A stretch of 64,000 nucleotides of DNA from Nemania diffusa (lineage: Eukaryota; Ascomycota; Sordariomycetes; Xylariales; Xylariaceae), in contig JBBPUQ010000011.1 of assembly GCA_038501195.1 (NCBI GenBank), positions 2,232,001-2,296,000 of the forward strand, read 5' to 3'. This document shows, one piece after another, positions 22,701 to 37,600 of the stretch (position 1 is its first letter; each line of letters opens with the position of its first letter). The notes beneath the pieces were generated by a model that saw nothing but the letters and a program-made list of their open reading frames with translations, was not told the origin of the DNA and did no database searches. Position numbers and translations under genes: made by a program.

Positions 22701-23880
22701 AAAAGCAATTGTATTAGCTAAATAATATTAAGTTTAAACTATATATAATGTATTAATAAATATTGTAAGCTACAATATTAAAGTTTTGAAATATATAGCG
22801 TAATCGATGTATATTTATATTATATTGTTTAGTTTTATATTAACATAATAGCTGTAACAAAAATTATAGTGCTTGTTTAATATATATATTATGTTTAGTA
22901 AGCGGGCTTTTTATTAATAATAATATATTTGGATTAAAAATATAAAACAGTATTAACTGCAATAGCGTATTATTAGCTTTTAATAAGTAGTAGTAACATA
23001 TATTTGTTAAAGCTGCATTAAAACGAGCAAAGTGAACTAATATATAATTTAAGTTAGCTAAATCAAGTTTGATTAACTTTTGAAAAAAACGTTGAAAATA
23101 AAGCACTTTTGCTTAAGTTATAACTACTTTAGTTTAATAACTGCTAGTTTTATAAAAAAAGTACAAAAAACTAATAGATTAAGTTTTAATAAAACTAACT
23201 ATATAAAAAATGTAAGATATTTTAGCAAATATGTTATTTAAAAATATATTTAACTAGTTGTTTTTAAACTAATTGAATAAACATAGAACTATTTCTAAAA
23301 ACTTAAAAGCGAAAAATTGTAAAATAAAACTAATCGATTTAATTGAATCGTATTAATATATATTTATATGCTTTTGCTTTAATATAAACTAAATAGTTTT
23401 AAAAATAACTAAAATATATATATTATTTGAAAACAAAAAAATTGTTAATATGTTTATATAAGCAAACTTTAAATGTTATATTATTAACTAAATTTAGCTT
23501 AAATAATTAACTGCTGTATTAAATATAACAAATTATAATAAAATGTATTATATTAGTTTATTTAAATAGTAATAAAACAGTATTAAAAATATTTATTTGC
23601 AAATATGTTGTAAATATATAACTAGTATATAGCTAAGTGTTTTTAGCTTAATATAAATTGATTAAATTATAAAAAGCTATTATTAAGCAAATATTATTAT
23701 TTATAGCAGTGTTTATATAAATATAAAGCAAATAATAAAGAACTAAAGCTGTTTTTATATTTATAACTAAAAAAAAGATTTGAATATTTCGAAAAATAAG
23801 CAGTATAAAACAATATATATAAAAGCAAGCTAAAAAAAATAAATCAAAATAATAATAAATAAAACATTGTTTAAAAATAT
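19779..23880 (+). mobile_element. Left inverted arm: RIP-mutated LTR-retrotransposon interior
   Basis: This stretch aligns by eye with the reverse complement of the right arm. The match is strong from 19,779 to about 21,240 and recognisable to about 22,040; further in it is doubtful. Differences are overwhelmingly C/T and G/A transitions, the signature of RIP. One ancient coding trace survives in both arms: here S-A-C-I-N-C-F-Y (21,667-21,690), in the right arm S-A-C-I-N-C-Y-Y. This suggests a former CxxC zinc-binding protein read inward from the LTR. No intact reading frame, reverse transcriptase or integrase motif remains visible. Residual G and C are more frequent here than in the core, so this copy may have been mutated later or less. 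Confidence 0.65.
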
Positions 23881-26800
23881 AAATTTAAATTATAATATTA
23901 TTAGTTATAATAAATAAATAACTAAAATAAATTAAAATAAATTAAAATAAATTAAAATAACTAAAATTATTAAAATAATAATAATAATTATAATAACTAT
24001 AATAATTAAAATATTTAAAATAAACTAAAATAAATTAAAATAAATTAAAATAAATTAAAATAATTAAAATAATTAAAATAATAATAATAACTATAATAAT
24101 TATAATAATTAAAATAAATATAAAAATTGAAATAATTTAAAATAAATAAAATAAAATAAAAATAATTATAATAACTATAAAAAATAAAATAAATAAAAAT
24201 AATTATAATAATTATAATAATTAAAATAAATTAAAATAATAATAATAATTATAATAAATTTAATAATTAAAATAAATTAAAATAATTATAATAAATATAA
24301 TAACAATAATAATTAAAATAAATTAAAATATATTAAAATAATTAAAAATAAATAAAACAAACTAAAATAATAATAATTATTATAATAATTAAAAAAAAAA
24401 AAAAAAATAATTAAAATATAATAAAATAATTAAAAATAATAATAATAATAATTAAAATAATTAAAATAAATATAATAAACAATATATATAAAAATAATTA
24501 TAATTATTAAAATAATAAAAATAAATTCAAATAAATTAAAATAATAATAAATATAAAAAATAAACTAAATAAAAACAATTATAATAATTATAAAAACTAT
24601 AATAATTAAAATAAATTAAAATAAATTAAAATAATTAAAATAAATTAAAATAATTATAATAATTATTATAACTATAATAATTAAAATAAATAAAATAAAT
24701 TAAAATAAATTAAGTAAATAAATTATAATAACTATAATATATAAAATAAAATAAATTAAAATAAATAAAAATAAATTAAAATAAATTAAAATAAATATAA
24801 TAATTATATTAATTAAAATAAAATAAATTAATTATATTAATTATAATAATTATAATATATAAAATAAAATAAATTAAAATAAATAAAAATAAATAAAAAT
24901 AAATTAAAATAATTAAAATAAATAAAATAAATTAAAACAATTATAATAATTATAATAACTATAATAATTAAAATAAATTAAAATAAATTAAAATAAATTA
25001 AAATAAATAAAAATAAATAAAAATAAATATAATAATTATATTAATTAAAATGAAATAAATTAATTAAATAAATTATAATAATTATAATATATAAAATAAA
25101 ATAAAATAAAATAAATTAAAATAAATTAAAATATATTAAAATAAATAAAAATAAATATAATAATTATATTAATTAAAATAAAATAAATTAAAATAAATGA
25201 AACTAAATATAATAATTATATTAATTAAAATAAAATAAATTAATTATATTAATTATAATAATTATAATATATAAAATAAAATAAATTAAAATAATTAAAA
25301 TAAATTAAAATAATTAAAATAAATAAAATAAATTAAAACAATTATAATAATTATAATAATTATAATAATTAAAATAAATTAAAATAAATTAAAATAAATA
25401 AAAATAAATAAAAATAAATAAAAATAAATATAATAATTATATTAATTAAAATAAAATAAATTAATTATATTAATTATAACAATTATAATATATAAAATAA
25501 AATAAAATAAAATAAATAAAAATAAATAAAAATAAATTAAAATAAATTAAAATAAATAAAAATAAATAAAAATAAATATAATAATTATATTAATTAAAAT
25601 AAAATAAATTAATTAAATAAATTATAATAATTATAATATATAAAATAAAATAAAATAAAATAAATTAAAATAAATTAAAATATATTAAAATAAATAAAAA
25701 TAAATATAATAATTATATTAATTAAAATAAAATAAATTAAAATAAATAAAACTAAATATAATAATTATATTAATTAAAATAAAATAAATTAATTATATTA
25801 ATTATAATAATTATAATATATAAAATAAAATAAATTAAAATAATTAAAATAAATTAAAATAATTAAAATAAATAAAATAAATTAAAACAATTATAATAAT
25901 TATAATAACTATAATAATTAAAATAAATTAAAATAAATAAAAATAAATATAATAATTATATTAATTAAAATAAAATAAATTAATTAAATAAATTATAATA
26001 ATTATAATATATAAAATAAAATAAATTAAAATAAATAAAAATAAATAAAAATAAATATAATAATTATATTAATTAAAATAAAATAAATTAATTAAATAAA
26101 TTATTATAATTATAATATATAAAATAAAATAAATTAAAATAAATAAAAATAAATAAAAATAAATATAAAAATTATATTAATTATAATAACTATAATATAT
26201 AAAATAAAATAAATTAAAATAAATAAAAATATATAAAAATAAATTAAAATAAATTAAAATAAATTAAAATAAATTAAAATAAATATATTAATTATATTAA
26301 TTAAAATGAAATAAAATAATTATATTAATTATAATAACTATAATATATAAAATAAATAAAACAAATTAAAATAACTAAAATATATTAAAATAAATAAAAA
26401 TTTAATAAATATAAAAATTAAAATACTTAATATAAATTTAAATAAACAAAAATAAATAAACATAAATTAAATTAAATTAAAATAAATATAATAATTATAT
26501 TAATTATAATAATTATAATATATAAAATAAAATAAATTAAAATAAATAAAAATAAATAAAAATAAATAAAAATAAATAAAAATAAATTAAAATAATTAAA
26601 ATAAATTAAAATAATTAAAATAAATAAAATAAATTAAAATAATTATAATAATAATAATAACTATAATAATTAAAATAAATTAAAATAAATTAAAATAAAT
26701 TAAAATAAATAAAAATAAATAAAAATAAATAAAAATAAATAAAAATAAATAAAATAATTATATTAATTCAAATAAAATAAATTAATTAAATAAATTATTA

Positions 26801-27165
26801 TAATTATAATATATAAAATAAAATAAATTAAAATAAATAAAAATAAATAAAAATAAATATAATAATTATATTAATTATAATAATTATAATATATAAAATA
26901 AAATAAATTAAAATAAATAAAAATAAATAAAAATAAATAAAAATAAATTAAATTTAATTAAAATAAATATAATAATTATATTAATTATTATAATTATAAT
27001 ATATAAAATAAAATAAATTAAAATAAATAAAAATAAATAAAAATAAATTAAAATAATTAAAATAAATTAAAATAATTAAAATAAATAAAATAAATTAAAA
27101 CAATTATTATAATTATAATAATTATAATAATTAAAATAAATTAAAATAAATTAAAATAAATTAAA
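23881..27165. repeat. A-rich satellite-like tract with a recurring higher-order unit
   Basis: About 3.3 kb made of words such as AAATAAATTAAAATAA and ATAATTATAATAATTA, with A in clear excess over T on the top strand and hardly any G. From about 24,700 on, a longer module recurs some 12 to 15 times at 70-250 base spacing. It contains AATTATATTAATTA followed by ATAATTATAATATATAAAA; copies are seen near 24,800, 25,240, 25,480, 25,630, 25,810, 26,000, 26,110, 26,520, 26,810, 26,890 and 27,000. This indicates tandem amplification of a satellite after, or alongside, loss of GC. Confidence 0.75.
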
Positions 27166-27568
27166 TGAAATTAAATAAAATTAAATGAAATTAAATGAAA
27201 TTAAATTAAATGAAATTAAATGAAATTAAATGAAATGAAATTAAATGAAATTAAATTAAATTAAATTAAATTAAATTAAATTAAATTAAATTAAATTAAA
27301 TTAAATTAAATTAAATTAAATTAAATTAAATTAAATTAAATTAAATTAAATTAAATTAAATTAAATTAAATTAAATTAAATTAAATTAAATTAAATTAAA
27401 TTAAATTAAATTAAATTAAATTAAATTAAATTAAATTAAATTAAATTAAATTAAATTAAATTAAATTAAATTAAATTAAATTAAATTAAATTAAATTAAA
27501 TTAAATTAAATTAAATTAAATTAAATTAAATTAAATTAAATTAAATTAAATTAAATTAAATTAAATTA
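27166..27568. repeat. Pentanucleotide array (ATTAA)n, about 80 units
   Basis: Units of five bases run without interruption from about 27,244 to 27,567. The left 80 bases are a degenerate lead-in in which ATGAA alternates with ATTAA, the only regular G residues nearby. The perfect part is longer than 320 bases, so recent slippage expansion is likely. Confidence 0.92.
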
Positions 27569-30500
27569 ATTTTAATTTAAAATATAAAAACTTATTTATA
27601 AATTAAACTTTTTAAAAAATTTATAATTATATTTATAATATAATTTATAATTTATTTTAATTTATTTATATATATTATAAATTTTAATATATTTAAAGTT
27701 TTTTTATATAATATATTAATAATATTATTTATTTATAATATAATTTAATATATATATAATAAAATATTATTAATTAAAATATTATATAAATTATAATTTT
27801 TTTATAATGTTTTAATTAATTATATTTTATTATATAAAATATTTATTATAAAATTTATATTAATATTTTATTTAAAATAAATAAATAAATTTTAATATAT
27901 TTTAAATATAATAAATAATAATAATTAATTTTAATTATTTAATATAATATTTAAATATAATTATATTTATTTTAATATAATATTTTTTATATAATATTAA
28001 AATAAATATATAATTAATTTATATTTTATAATATAAATATAAATAAAATTTAATTATTATTAAAGTTTTAAATTTTATTAATATATTATATAAATTTATT
28101 TTTATTTATATAAAATATTATTTTATTATTTAAATTATATTAAATTTTTTAAAAAATCTTTAATATTATAATATAAATAAAAAAATAAATAATTATTTTA
28201 AATTTTATTATTAATAAATATATATATTTATATTTAATATATTTATATAAAATAAAAAATTATTTTTATATTTTATTTTAATTTTATTATATATATTTTA
28301 TAATAAAGTTTTAATTTTAAAACTTTATATATTATAAAATAATAACTTTTATAATTAATTAAATTTAATTTAAAATAAAAATTAAAAATAAAACTATATT
28401 TTATATATTATAATTTATTATTATATATTTAATAAATTATTTAATATATTTATAAATTTTTTAATATTAAAAATTAATTTATTAAATAAAAATTTATATA
28501 TTAATAATTTAAAACTTTTTAAAAATAATTAAAAAAAATTTTAATTAAAACTATAATAAATTTAATATTAAAATATATTAAATATATTTAATAAAATTTA
28601 AAATTAATATTTTTAATTTATATTTAATTTTTTAATATATTAATATTTATTAATAACAATTTATTAAACTAATAAAAAAAATAATTATTAATTTAAAAAT
28701 TTAATATAATATTTAATATAATATTTAAAAAATTATTATAAATTATATTATTAGTTATATTAATTTAAATAATATATTTAATATATTAATAAAATTTAAC
28801 TATTATTAATTAAAATTAAATTAATTTAAATTATATTTTTATATATAAATATATATTATTATTTAAATTTTTTAAATTATTATAATAAATTTAATTAAAA
28901 ATATTAATATATTTATTAAAAATAATATAAAATATAATAATTTTAATAATTTTTATTTAATTAATTATTATTATATAAAATTTTAATTTTTTTATATTAA
29001 TAAATATATATAAATTTATAAAGTTTATAATATTATAAAATTAAATTAATTTTTTAAATTAAATTTATTATTAAATAATTATTTTTTAATTTAATATAAT
29101 ATTAATAATAAATTATTAAAATAAATATAAGTTTATATTTAATATTATATATTTATAATTATATTTATTTTATTATTATTTTATTAAAAAAATATAATTA
29201 TTAATAAATTATAATATTTAGTTTTAATTAAATAATAAAAAAACTATTAAATAAAAAATAATTAAAAGTTTTTTTAATATATATATATTTATATATAAAA
29301 TAAAATAAAACTTTATTTAATATATAAAATTTAAAATTTAAAATAATATATTTTAAATATAATAATAAAAAATAAAGTTATAAAAAATAAATAATTAAAA
29401 TATAAAAATAAAAAAAAAAAAAAAATATTATTTTATATATTTAATTATATATAATAACAATTATTATAAATTATTTTATTATAAATATATAATATAATTA
29501 TTTTTTTTTAAATAAATAAAATATTAATTATAAATTAATTAATAAAATAATTAAATTATATAATATATTTTATATAATTAAAATATTTTAAAATAGTTTT
29601 AAATATAAATAAAATATTATTATAATAAATAATTAAAAGTTTATTAGTTATTTTTAATATTAAAAAAAATAAATTATATATATATAAATTAATAAATAAA
29701 AATTTTATTAAATATTATTAACTTTTATTAAAAAATAAATATTTTAATATAAATTATTTTATATATTATAATTTTTAAAAATAAATAATTATATAATTTC
29801 TTTTAAAAAATATAAAATTAAATTAAATTAAATTAAATTATATTAAAATAAATTATTTAATATTTAAATTTAAGTTAAAAGTTTTAATTTTAATTATATA
29901 TTTAATTATTATATTAAAATAATTATTAAATCTTTTATAAACTTTATTTTATATATATATTAAATTAATATAATTTAAATAAAATTATATTATTTAATTT
30001 TTAAATATAAAAAAACAATATTATATAATATTAATTTTATAATATATTATTATAATTTGAAAAAACTTATAATATTTAAATAAATATAATAATTTAAATT
30101 ATTTTAAAAAAATATTATAAAAAATTTAAATATATAAATCTTTTTAAAATTTTATTTATATATATATTTTAAATATAATAATATTTATTAATATTATAAA
30201 TTTTAATTTAATTAATTATAATAATAATTATTTTATTTATATAATTATAAATTTAAATATATTAATTATTATAAATATTAATATTATTTATATAAATTTA
30301 TTATTATTTAATTTTTTAATAAAATTTATAAATTTATTTTTAAATATTTTTTAATATTTAATAATAATAATTATATTTATTTAAATATAAAATTAATAAT
30401 AGTTATTATTAAATTTTATTATAAATATTTATATAAATTATTAATTATTATATTTTTAATTTTATTTATATATAATTTTATATATATTATATAAAATATA

Positions 30501-31032
30501 TTAAAAATAATAATAATATTTTATTATTTTAAATTAATTATTTTTATTTTAAATTTTTAATTATATTTTAATATATAAATTTATAATTTTAAATTTATTT
30601 TATTTATATTTTTATATTTATTATAATAATTTTAAACTATTTTTAATTAATTAATTAATTTAAATAATTATTTTTTTTATATAAATAATTAAAAAATAAA
30701 ACATAAAAGTTATTTTTAATTATAATTTTTTTATATTTTTTTTTAATTTATTTATTTATAATTATATATTATAATTATTAATTAATTTTAAAATAACTTT
30801 ATATATTTATATATAAATTTAATTTAAATATATATATATATTAATATTATTAATATTAATATAATTTTAAATTATATTAAATATTATATTTATATAATAA
30901 TTTATTTTATTATAGTTATTAATTTAAAAATATTATTATATTTAATTATAAAATAGTTTATTGTTAATTTTTTATTATATATATAAAATATATAAATAAT
31001 AATATTTTATTAATTTTAATAGCTTTTATATA

Positions 31033-31211
31033 AAAATATTTTTATAAAACTTATTTTAATATAATTAAAATATATTATTTAAAATATTATTATATATTAA
31101 ATTTAAAAATATAATAAAAAAATATTTTTATAAAACTTATTTTAATATAATTAAAATATATTATTTAAAATATTATTATATATTAAATTTAAAAATATAA
31201 TAAAAAAATAT
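31033..31211. repeat. Perfect 86-base tandem duplication
   Basis: The word ATATTTTTATAAAACTT occurs at 31,036 and again at 31,122, and the whole 86-base unit between them repeats without a visible mismatch. An exact duplication within such degenerate sequence must be younger than the mutation process that shaped the block. Confidence 0.85.
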
Positions 31212-32430
31212 TAATTAAATAAATTTAAAATAATAATTTAAAAACTTTATATAATAAATATAATTTTATATATAAAAATATAATTAAAAATAAAAGTATT
31301 TAATAAATTAATTATATAAATAAAAATATATAAAAATTAATTAAATAATATAAAAATAATAAAAAAATAATAAATATTAAAATTAAAATTATTATATAAA
31401 AATAAAACGTTTAATAAATATTATAATTAAAATTATTATATAAAAATAAAACGTTTAATAAAAATTTATAAAGTTTATAAATTATTTTAAATTTATATAT
31501 ATATAATTTTATTAATAAATAAAATATTAAAATTATTTAATTTTATTTTATTATTAATAAAATTTATTTAAAAAAAAGTTTAAAAGAATTAAAGTTTTAT
31601 AAAAATATTTATTTAATATTTTAATAATTAAAAATTTAATATAAAATAATTAAATATTAATAAAATAATAAAATTATTATAATATTAAAATTATTATTAA
31701 TTTTATTTAAATTTAAAAATTTAATTTATATAAAAAATATAATAATATAAATTTTAAATTAAAATAGTTTTATATAAAAAATAAAAATATAAATTAATAA
31801 AACTTATATATAAATATATTTATATAATTAATATTAACTATATAGTTAGTTTTATTAATTTATTAATATTTTATTAAATGTTATATTATTATAAAAAAAT
31901 TATTTCAAACTATTTAATAGCTAATATTAATTTAATATATTATTTATTAATAAAATTTATAAATTATAATATTGTTTTTAAATTTATATAATAAAATAAC
32001 TTATTAATAAAAAATAAAAAAAATAAAAAAGTTTTTATTATATATTATAATAAATAATAATATAATCTTTTATTTAATATAATTAATATAATAAATAAAA
32101 ATTAAATTATATATATAAATAAAAGTTTTATTAAATAATTAAATAAATAAAAAATATAGAAATTATTAAATTTTATAAAGTTTATAAATTATATATATAT
32201 ATATAAATTATTAATATATAATTTTTTTAATTAAATTTTGTTTTAATATATATATTTATAAATTATTTTAAATTTATATATATATATAATTATAAAATAG
32301 CTTTTATATTAAACTTTTTATTTTTTATATAAAAAATAAATTATATTTTATAATTATTAAAAAAAAATAAAAATTATTAATTAAATAAAAAAAATTTAAT
32401 TATTATTAAATTAAAAACTTTTTATATATA

Positions 32431-32566
32431 ATATTTTTATATTTTTATATTTTTATATTTTTATTTTTTTATATTTTTATATTTTTATATTTTTATATTT
32501 TTATATTTTTATATTTTTATATTTTTATATTTTTATATTTTTATATTTTTATATTTTTATATTTTA
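32431..32566. repeat. Octanucleotide array (ATTTTTAT)n
   Basis: About 16 near-perfect 8-base units, with one irregularity near 32,460-32,470. It is flanked by ordinary AT core sequence. Confidence 0.88.
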
Positions 32567-32682
32567 TATAATATTATAAAAAATATATATAATTAAAAGT
32601 TAAAAATAAATAATTTATTTAAATATATTTTTAATATAATAGTTATAAATAATAAAAAATTTAAAATATATAAAGCTATATA

Positions 32683-32717
<35 letters not shown>

Positions 32718-34274
32718 TATTTATATAAATAATTTTAATATTAATATTAATAAATATATTAAAACTTTTAATTATATAAATAAATTATTTAATATTATAT
32801 TATTATATTTATATTAAATAATTTATAATAATTTAATTAAAATAAATTAATTTATTATATTTATAAAAGTTATAATAATAAATTATATAATATAATATAT
32901 ATTAAAATTAAAATATTTATTTTATTTTATTATTAATTTAAAACTATTAAAAAATAATATTATATAATATTTTTAATATTTAAAAAAATAAACAATATTA
33001 TTTAAATTTTATTAATTTAATATATAAATAAAATAAATTTTATATAATTTTTTATAATTATTTTTATATAATAATTAATTATAATAAATATTAAATTCAT
33101 TAAATTATAATTTTTTATTTATAAATAAAACAAAATAATTTAAAAAAAAAATAATATTTAAAATAATAAAAATTATAATTATTGAATTATAATTTATATA
33201 ATATATATTAAAATTTAATTATTATAAATAATATTATTTTATATAATAATTATATTAATATATTTTAATATATTTAAATTTAAATTTGTTTTAATTAATT
33301 AAAACTTTATATATATAGTTTTATTGTTTAATTTATAAATAAATTATTATTATATAATAAATATTTATTTTATTATTAAATAATATAATATTAAATATTT
33401 AAAATAATTATATAATTATAATTTTAAATAAACTTTTTTTTTAAAACTATAATAATTATATAATAAAATTAATAAAAGAAATAATAATAAATATAAAATA
33501 AATTATTATATATAATATTTTAAAATAAAAAACTTTATTATATAAAAATTATAATAAATTTATATTAAATTATAAAAATAATATAAATTTTTTATATAAT
33601 AATATATTTTATAATAATTTAAATTTTAAAATTAAAAATAAAACAATTTAATTTTTAATAAATTTTATATATTTTTATTAAATATTGATATATATATATA
33701 TATATTTAAAATTAAATATTAGCAATAAATAATTTTTATTTAAATAATTAATATAATTAAAATATTATTTATTAAAAAAAAAGTTTTATATAAATAAATT
33801 AACTTTAATATTTCAAATATAATATTTTTATTAATATTATTATTATAAAATATAATTATATAATAAATTAATATAATAATATTTATTTTGTAATATTAAT
33901 TAATTAAAAGTTATATTTAATATTAAATAAATATATATATTATTTTATTATATATTTAAAATTTTATAAATAAAAAATATTATTATAAATAATTATAAAA
34001 GTTTTAAAAAAATATAACTAAATTAATTAATTAATTAATTATTTTTTTTATTTTTAAAGCTTATTTTAAAATTAAAAAATTAAAATTATATAAAATAATA
34101 TAAAAATTAATATTAATTAAATTATGTAAATAAAAAAAAAGTTTATATTATTATATAAAATAATTAAATTTTATTATATATAAATTAAATTATATTATTA
34201 ATAAAAAATTATATTTAATTTATTATATAAAATATAAAGTTTTATATATAATATAATTAAATAAAATAATTATT

Positions 34275-34600
34275 ATAATAATTTATATAAGTTATTAATT
34301 TTTATATTTAGTTTATTAATTATAAATTAAAATTTATATATTTTATTATAATATAACTTTATAATTTTTATTAATATATAAAAACTATAATTTTTAAAAA
34401 AACTTATTTTAAAAGATTTATTTTATAAAATTTCTTTTAAAAATTTTTTAATTAAATTTTATAATTTTAATTATAACTTTATTTATAGTTTTATATATTT
34501 ATATATTTTATATAATATATATATATAATTAAACTTTTTTTTTATTTTTTTTTATTTTAAATTTTTTAATTAATAAAATTATTTAATTAGTTTTTATTTT
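34275..34600. repeat. Dispersed direct repeat, copy 1
   Basis: Matches 39,028-39,312 in the same orientation. Both copies share TTTTATAATTTTAATTATAA, a run of TATA words, a poly-T run and AATTAATAAAATTATTTAAT, with small gaps and mostly transition differences. It is probably part of an old transposon copy. Confidence 0.65.
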
Positions 34601-37600
34601 TTTTATAATTATAATATAATTTTAAAATTAAACTTTATATTTATTAGTAAATGTTTAATTTAAATATATAACTTTTATTTATTTTATATAATTTATATAT
34701 TATAAATAAATTATTTTAATTATATATTTAAAATAAAACTATTAATTTAATATATTATTTATATTTTTTTAAAACAATGTTATTATTTAAAATTTTCAAA
34801 TTAAATTTAAAAATTAATTAAATTTAATTAATTAATTAATTATAACTTTAATTATAATTTTATTTGTTATTTTATTATTTATAAAATTTATTAATAATAA
34901 AAATAAATTTAATAAATTAATTTTATATTAACAATTAAAAATAACAAATTAAAACAATAATAGTAATTTTAATTAAAAAAAAAAGTTTATTATTAACTAA
35001 AATATAATTATTATATATAAAATTTAAATTAACTTTTATTATTAATAAATAATTATATTATAAAAACAATTTAATTTTATTATATTTTTTAAATATAAAT
35101 ATAAAAACAATATTTTTTAAAAAAATTATAAATATTATTTTTTAGTTTTATAATATAATTATATAATTTATATTTAAAAAACAATTAATTAAATTTAATA
35201 ATTAATATATAATTTATTAAAATAAAACTAAAATTAAAGTTATATATTTTAAAAAATTTATTAATAATTAAAATAAATTTATTAATAAATTTAAAAAAAA
35301 AATAAAACTATTTTTTATAATAAAAAAAGTTAAATATATTATTTGTTTTTTTAATTTAAAAAACTTATTTTATAATTAATAAAAGTTTATTATTAATTTA
35401 TTATTTAATTATTTAATAATATTTAATAATATAACTAAAATAATTTAAATATTAATTATTATTTATTATAATTTAAATTAAATTATAATAATTTAATTAT
35501 TTTTTATTAAATATTATTATAAACTTTTTAAATAATTAAATATTTATTAATTTATTTTATATTTTAATAGTTTTATTTAAAACATTTAAATATTAATTTC
35601 AAAAATAAAAATTTTAAAACTAATATTAATTTATATTTTATATATAAAAAATGTTATAATATAATTATTAATAATTATTAAAAAAAAAATTAAAAAAATT
35701 AAACTTTAAATATAAATAATTTTAAAAAAAGTTTTTATTTTAATTATAAATTTAATAAAATTGAAAAAAACATTAAATTTTTTTAAAATAATAAATATAA
35801 AAAATTAACTAATAATTAAAAAAAATATATTAAAATATAAATTAATTTAAAAACTTAAATATTAATTTAAAACTAAAATTATTAAATTAAAAAAACTAAT
35901 ATTATTAATTAATTTTTATAATAAAATAATTAATAAAATAAAATAAATATTAATAATTATTTTAAAAATTTAAAGTTATTAATATTAATTATTAAAATAA
36001 ACTATTTTAATAAATTATTAATATAAATAAATTATTTAATTTAATAATATTTTTATTTTTATATAATTGTTTTTTATAATTATTATTTTATTAAAAACTA
36101 AAATTAAAAAAACAATTAATTTAAAAATTTAATAAATTATAAATTAATATAATAAAATAAAATAAACTTAAATATAAAATTTAAATTAAAAAAGAAAAAA
36201 CTTTAAATAATATTAAAAAATGTTATAATATAATATATTAATTAATAATTTAATTTAAAATTTTAAAATTTATATTAATAATATAAAAGTTATAATTTAA
36301 TTAAAATAAAATTATATAAATAATTTAAATTAAATTTATTAAAAAAAAGTTAATATATTTAATAAATTAATTTTAATTTAATATATTATAAAAATATTTA
36401 ATATTTAATATTAATTAAATTATTAATATTAATATTTTTTATAAAAAATAATAAAAAACTTTTAATAATAAATTAATATTATTTTTATTTAATAAAAATT
36501 TAAAATATATTAAATTTATAAAATAGTTAATATTTAAAAAATTAATTTATTTAAATTTTTTTTTTTTAAATTTAATTAATTAAAATATTATTGTTTTAAT
36601 TTAGTTATAATATAGTTTTAAAATTTAATAATAAATTTAAAAATAATAGCTTTTTATAATATTATATATTAATTTAATATATTTTTTTAAAAGAAAAAAT
36701 AAAAAAACTATTAAAATTAAAATTTATTAAATTAAATATAAACTTAAATATAATATTTATTTTATTAATATTTAAATTTTATATTAATTTTTAATAATAA
36801 AATTAATAGTTAAAAAATTAAATTATTTAACTTTTTAATTTAAAAAATATATTTAAAATTTAATATTATTAATAATTAAATTTTATTTTTAAATTATAAT
36901 TTAAATTAAATTTAAAATTTTTGATTAAATAATATTATTATTTAATTTAAAAATAAAACTTATATAATAATAAAATTTTATTAATATATATATTAATAAT
37001 ATTTTAATTTATTTTAAAATTATTATTATAAATTATTTAAATATAATTTTAAAAATTAACTAAAATATTAAAATAAATTTAAAAAAATTAAAATAATTAA
37101 AAATTAAAAATTTTAAAAATATAAAATTTTAAAAAAATATTTTTTTATTATATTAATAATATTTTTAAATTATTTATATAATTATTTAAAAAAAATTATA
37201 AATAAATATTAAATTTAAATTAATATAAAATTTTTAAAATAATAAAAAAACTAATTATATTAATTTTAATATATATTAAAATAAATATTTTATATAATAT
37301 AATTAAAAAAAATTATTTAATAAAATTAAAAAAAAAAAACAAGTTATTAATTATTTTTTAAAAATTATAACTTTATATAAATAAATTTATTTTATATAAA
37401 ACTAAAAAATATTAATATTAATATAATCTTTTAAATATTGTTATTTTAAATTATTAAATATATAGTTTTAAATAATTATTAATTATTAATTATTAATTTA
37501 TTAATTAATTAAAAAAGCTTTTTTAATAAATTAAATTAAATAAATAAACTTTTTAAATAATTTTAATATTATTTTTTAATATTAATAAAAAAAAACAATT

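Noticed and set aside
22864..23106. 80-codon minus-strand open frame in the left arm
   Set aside because: It lies on the strand opposite to the arm's presumed coding strand and is rich in N, L, I, Y and K as expected of AT-rich DNA. No motif is visible.
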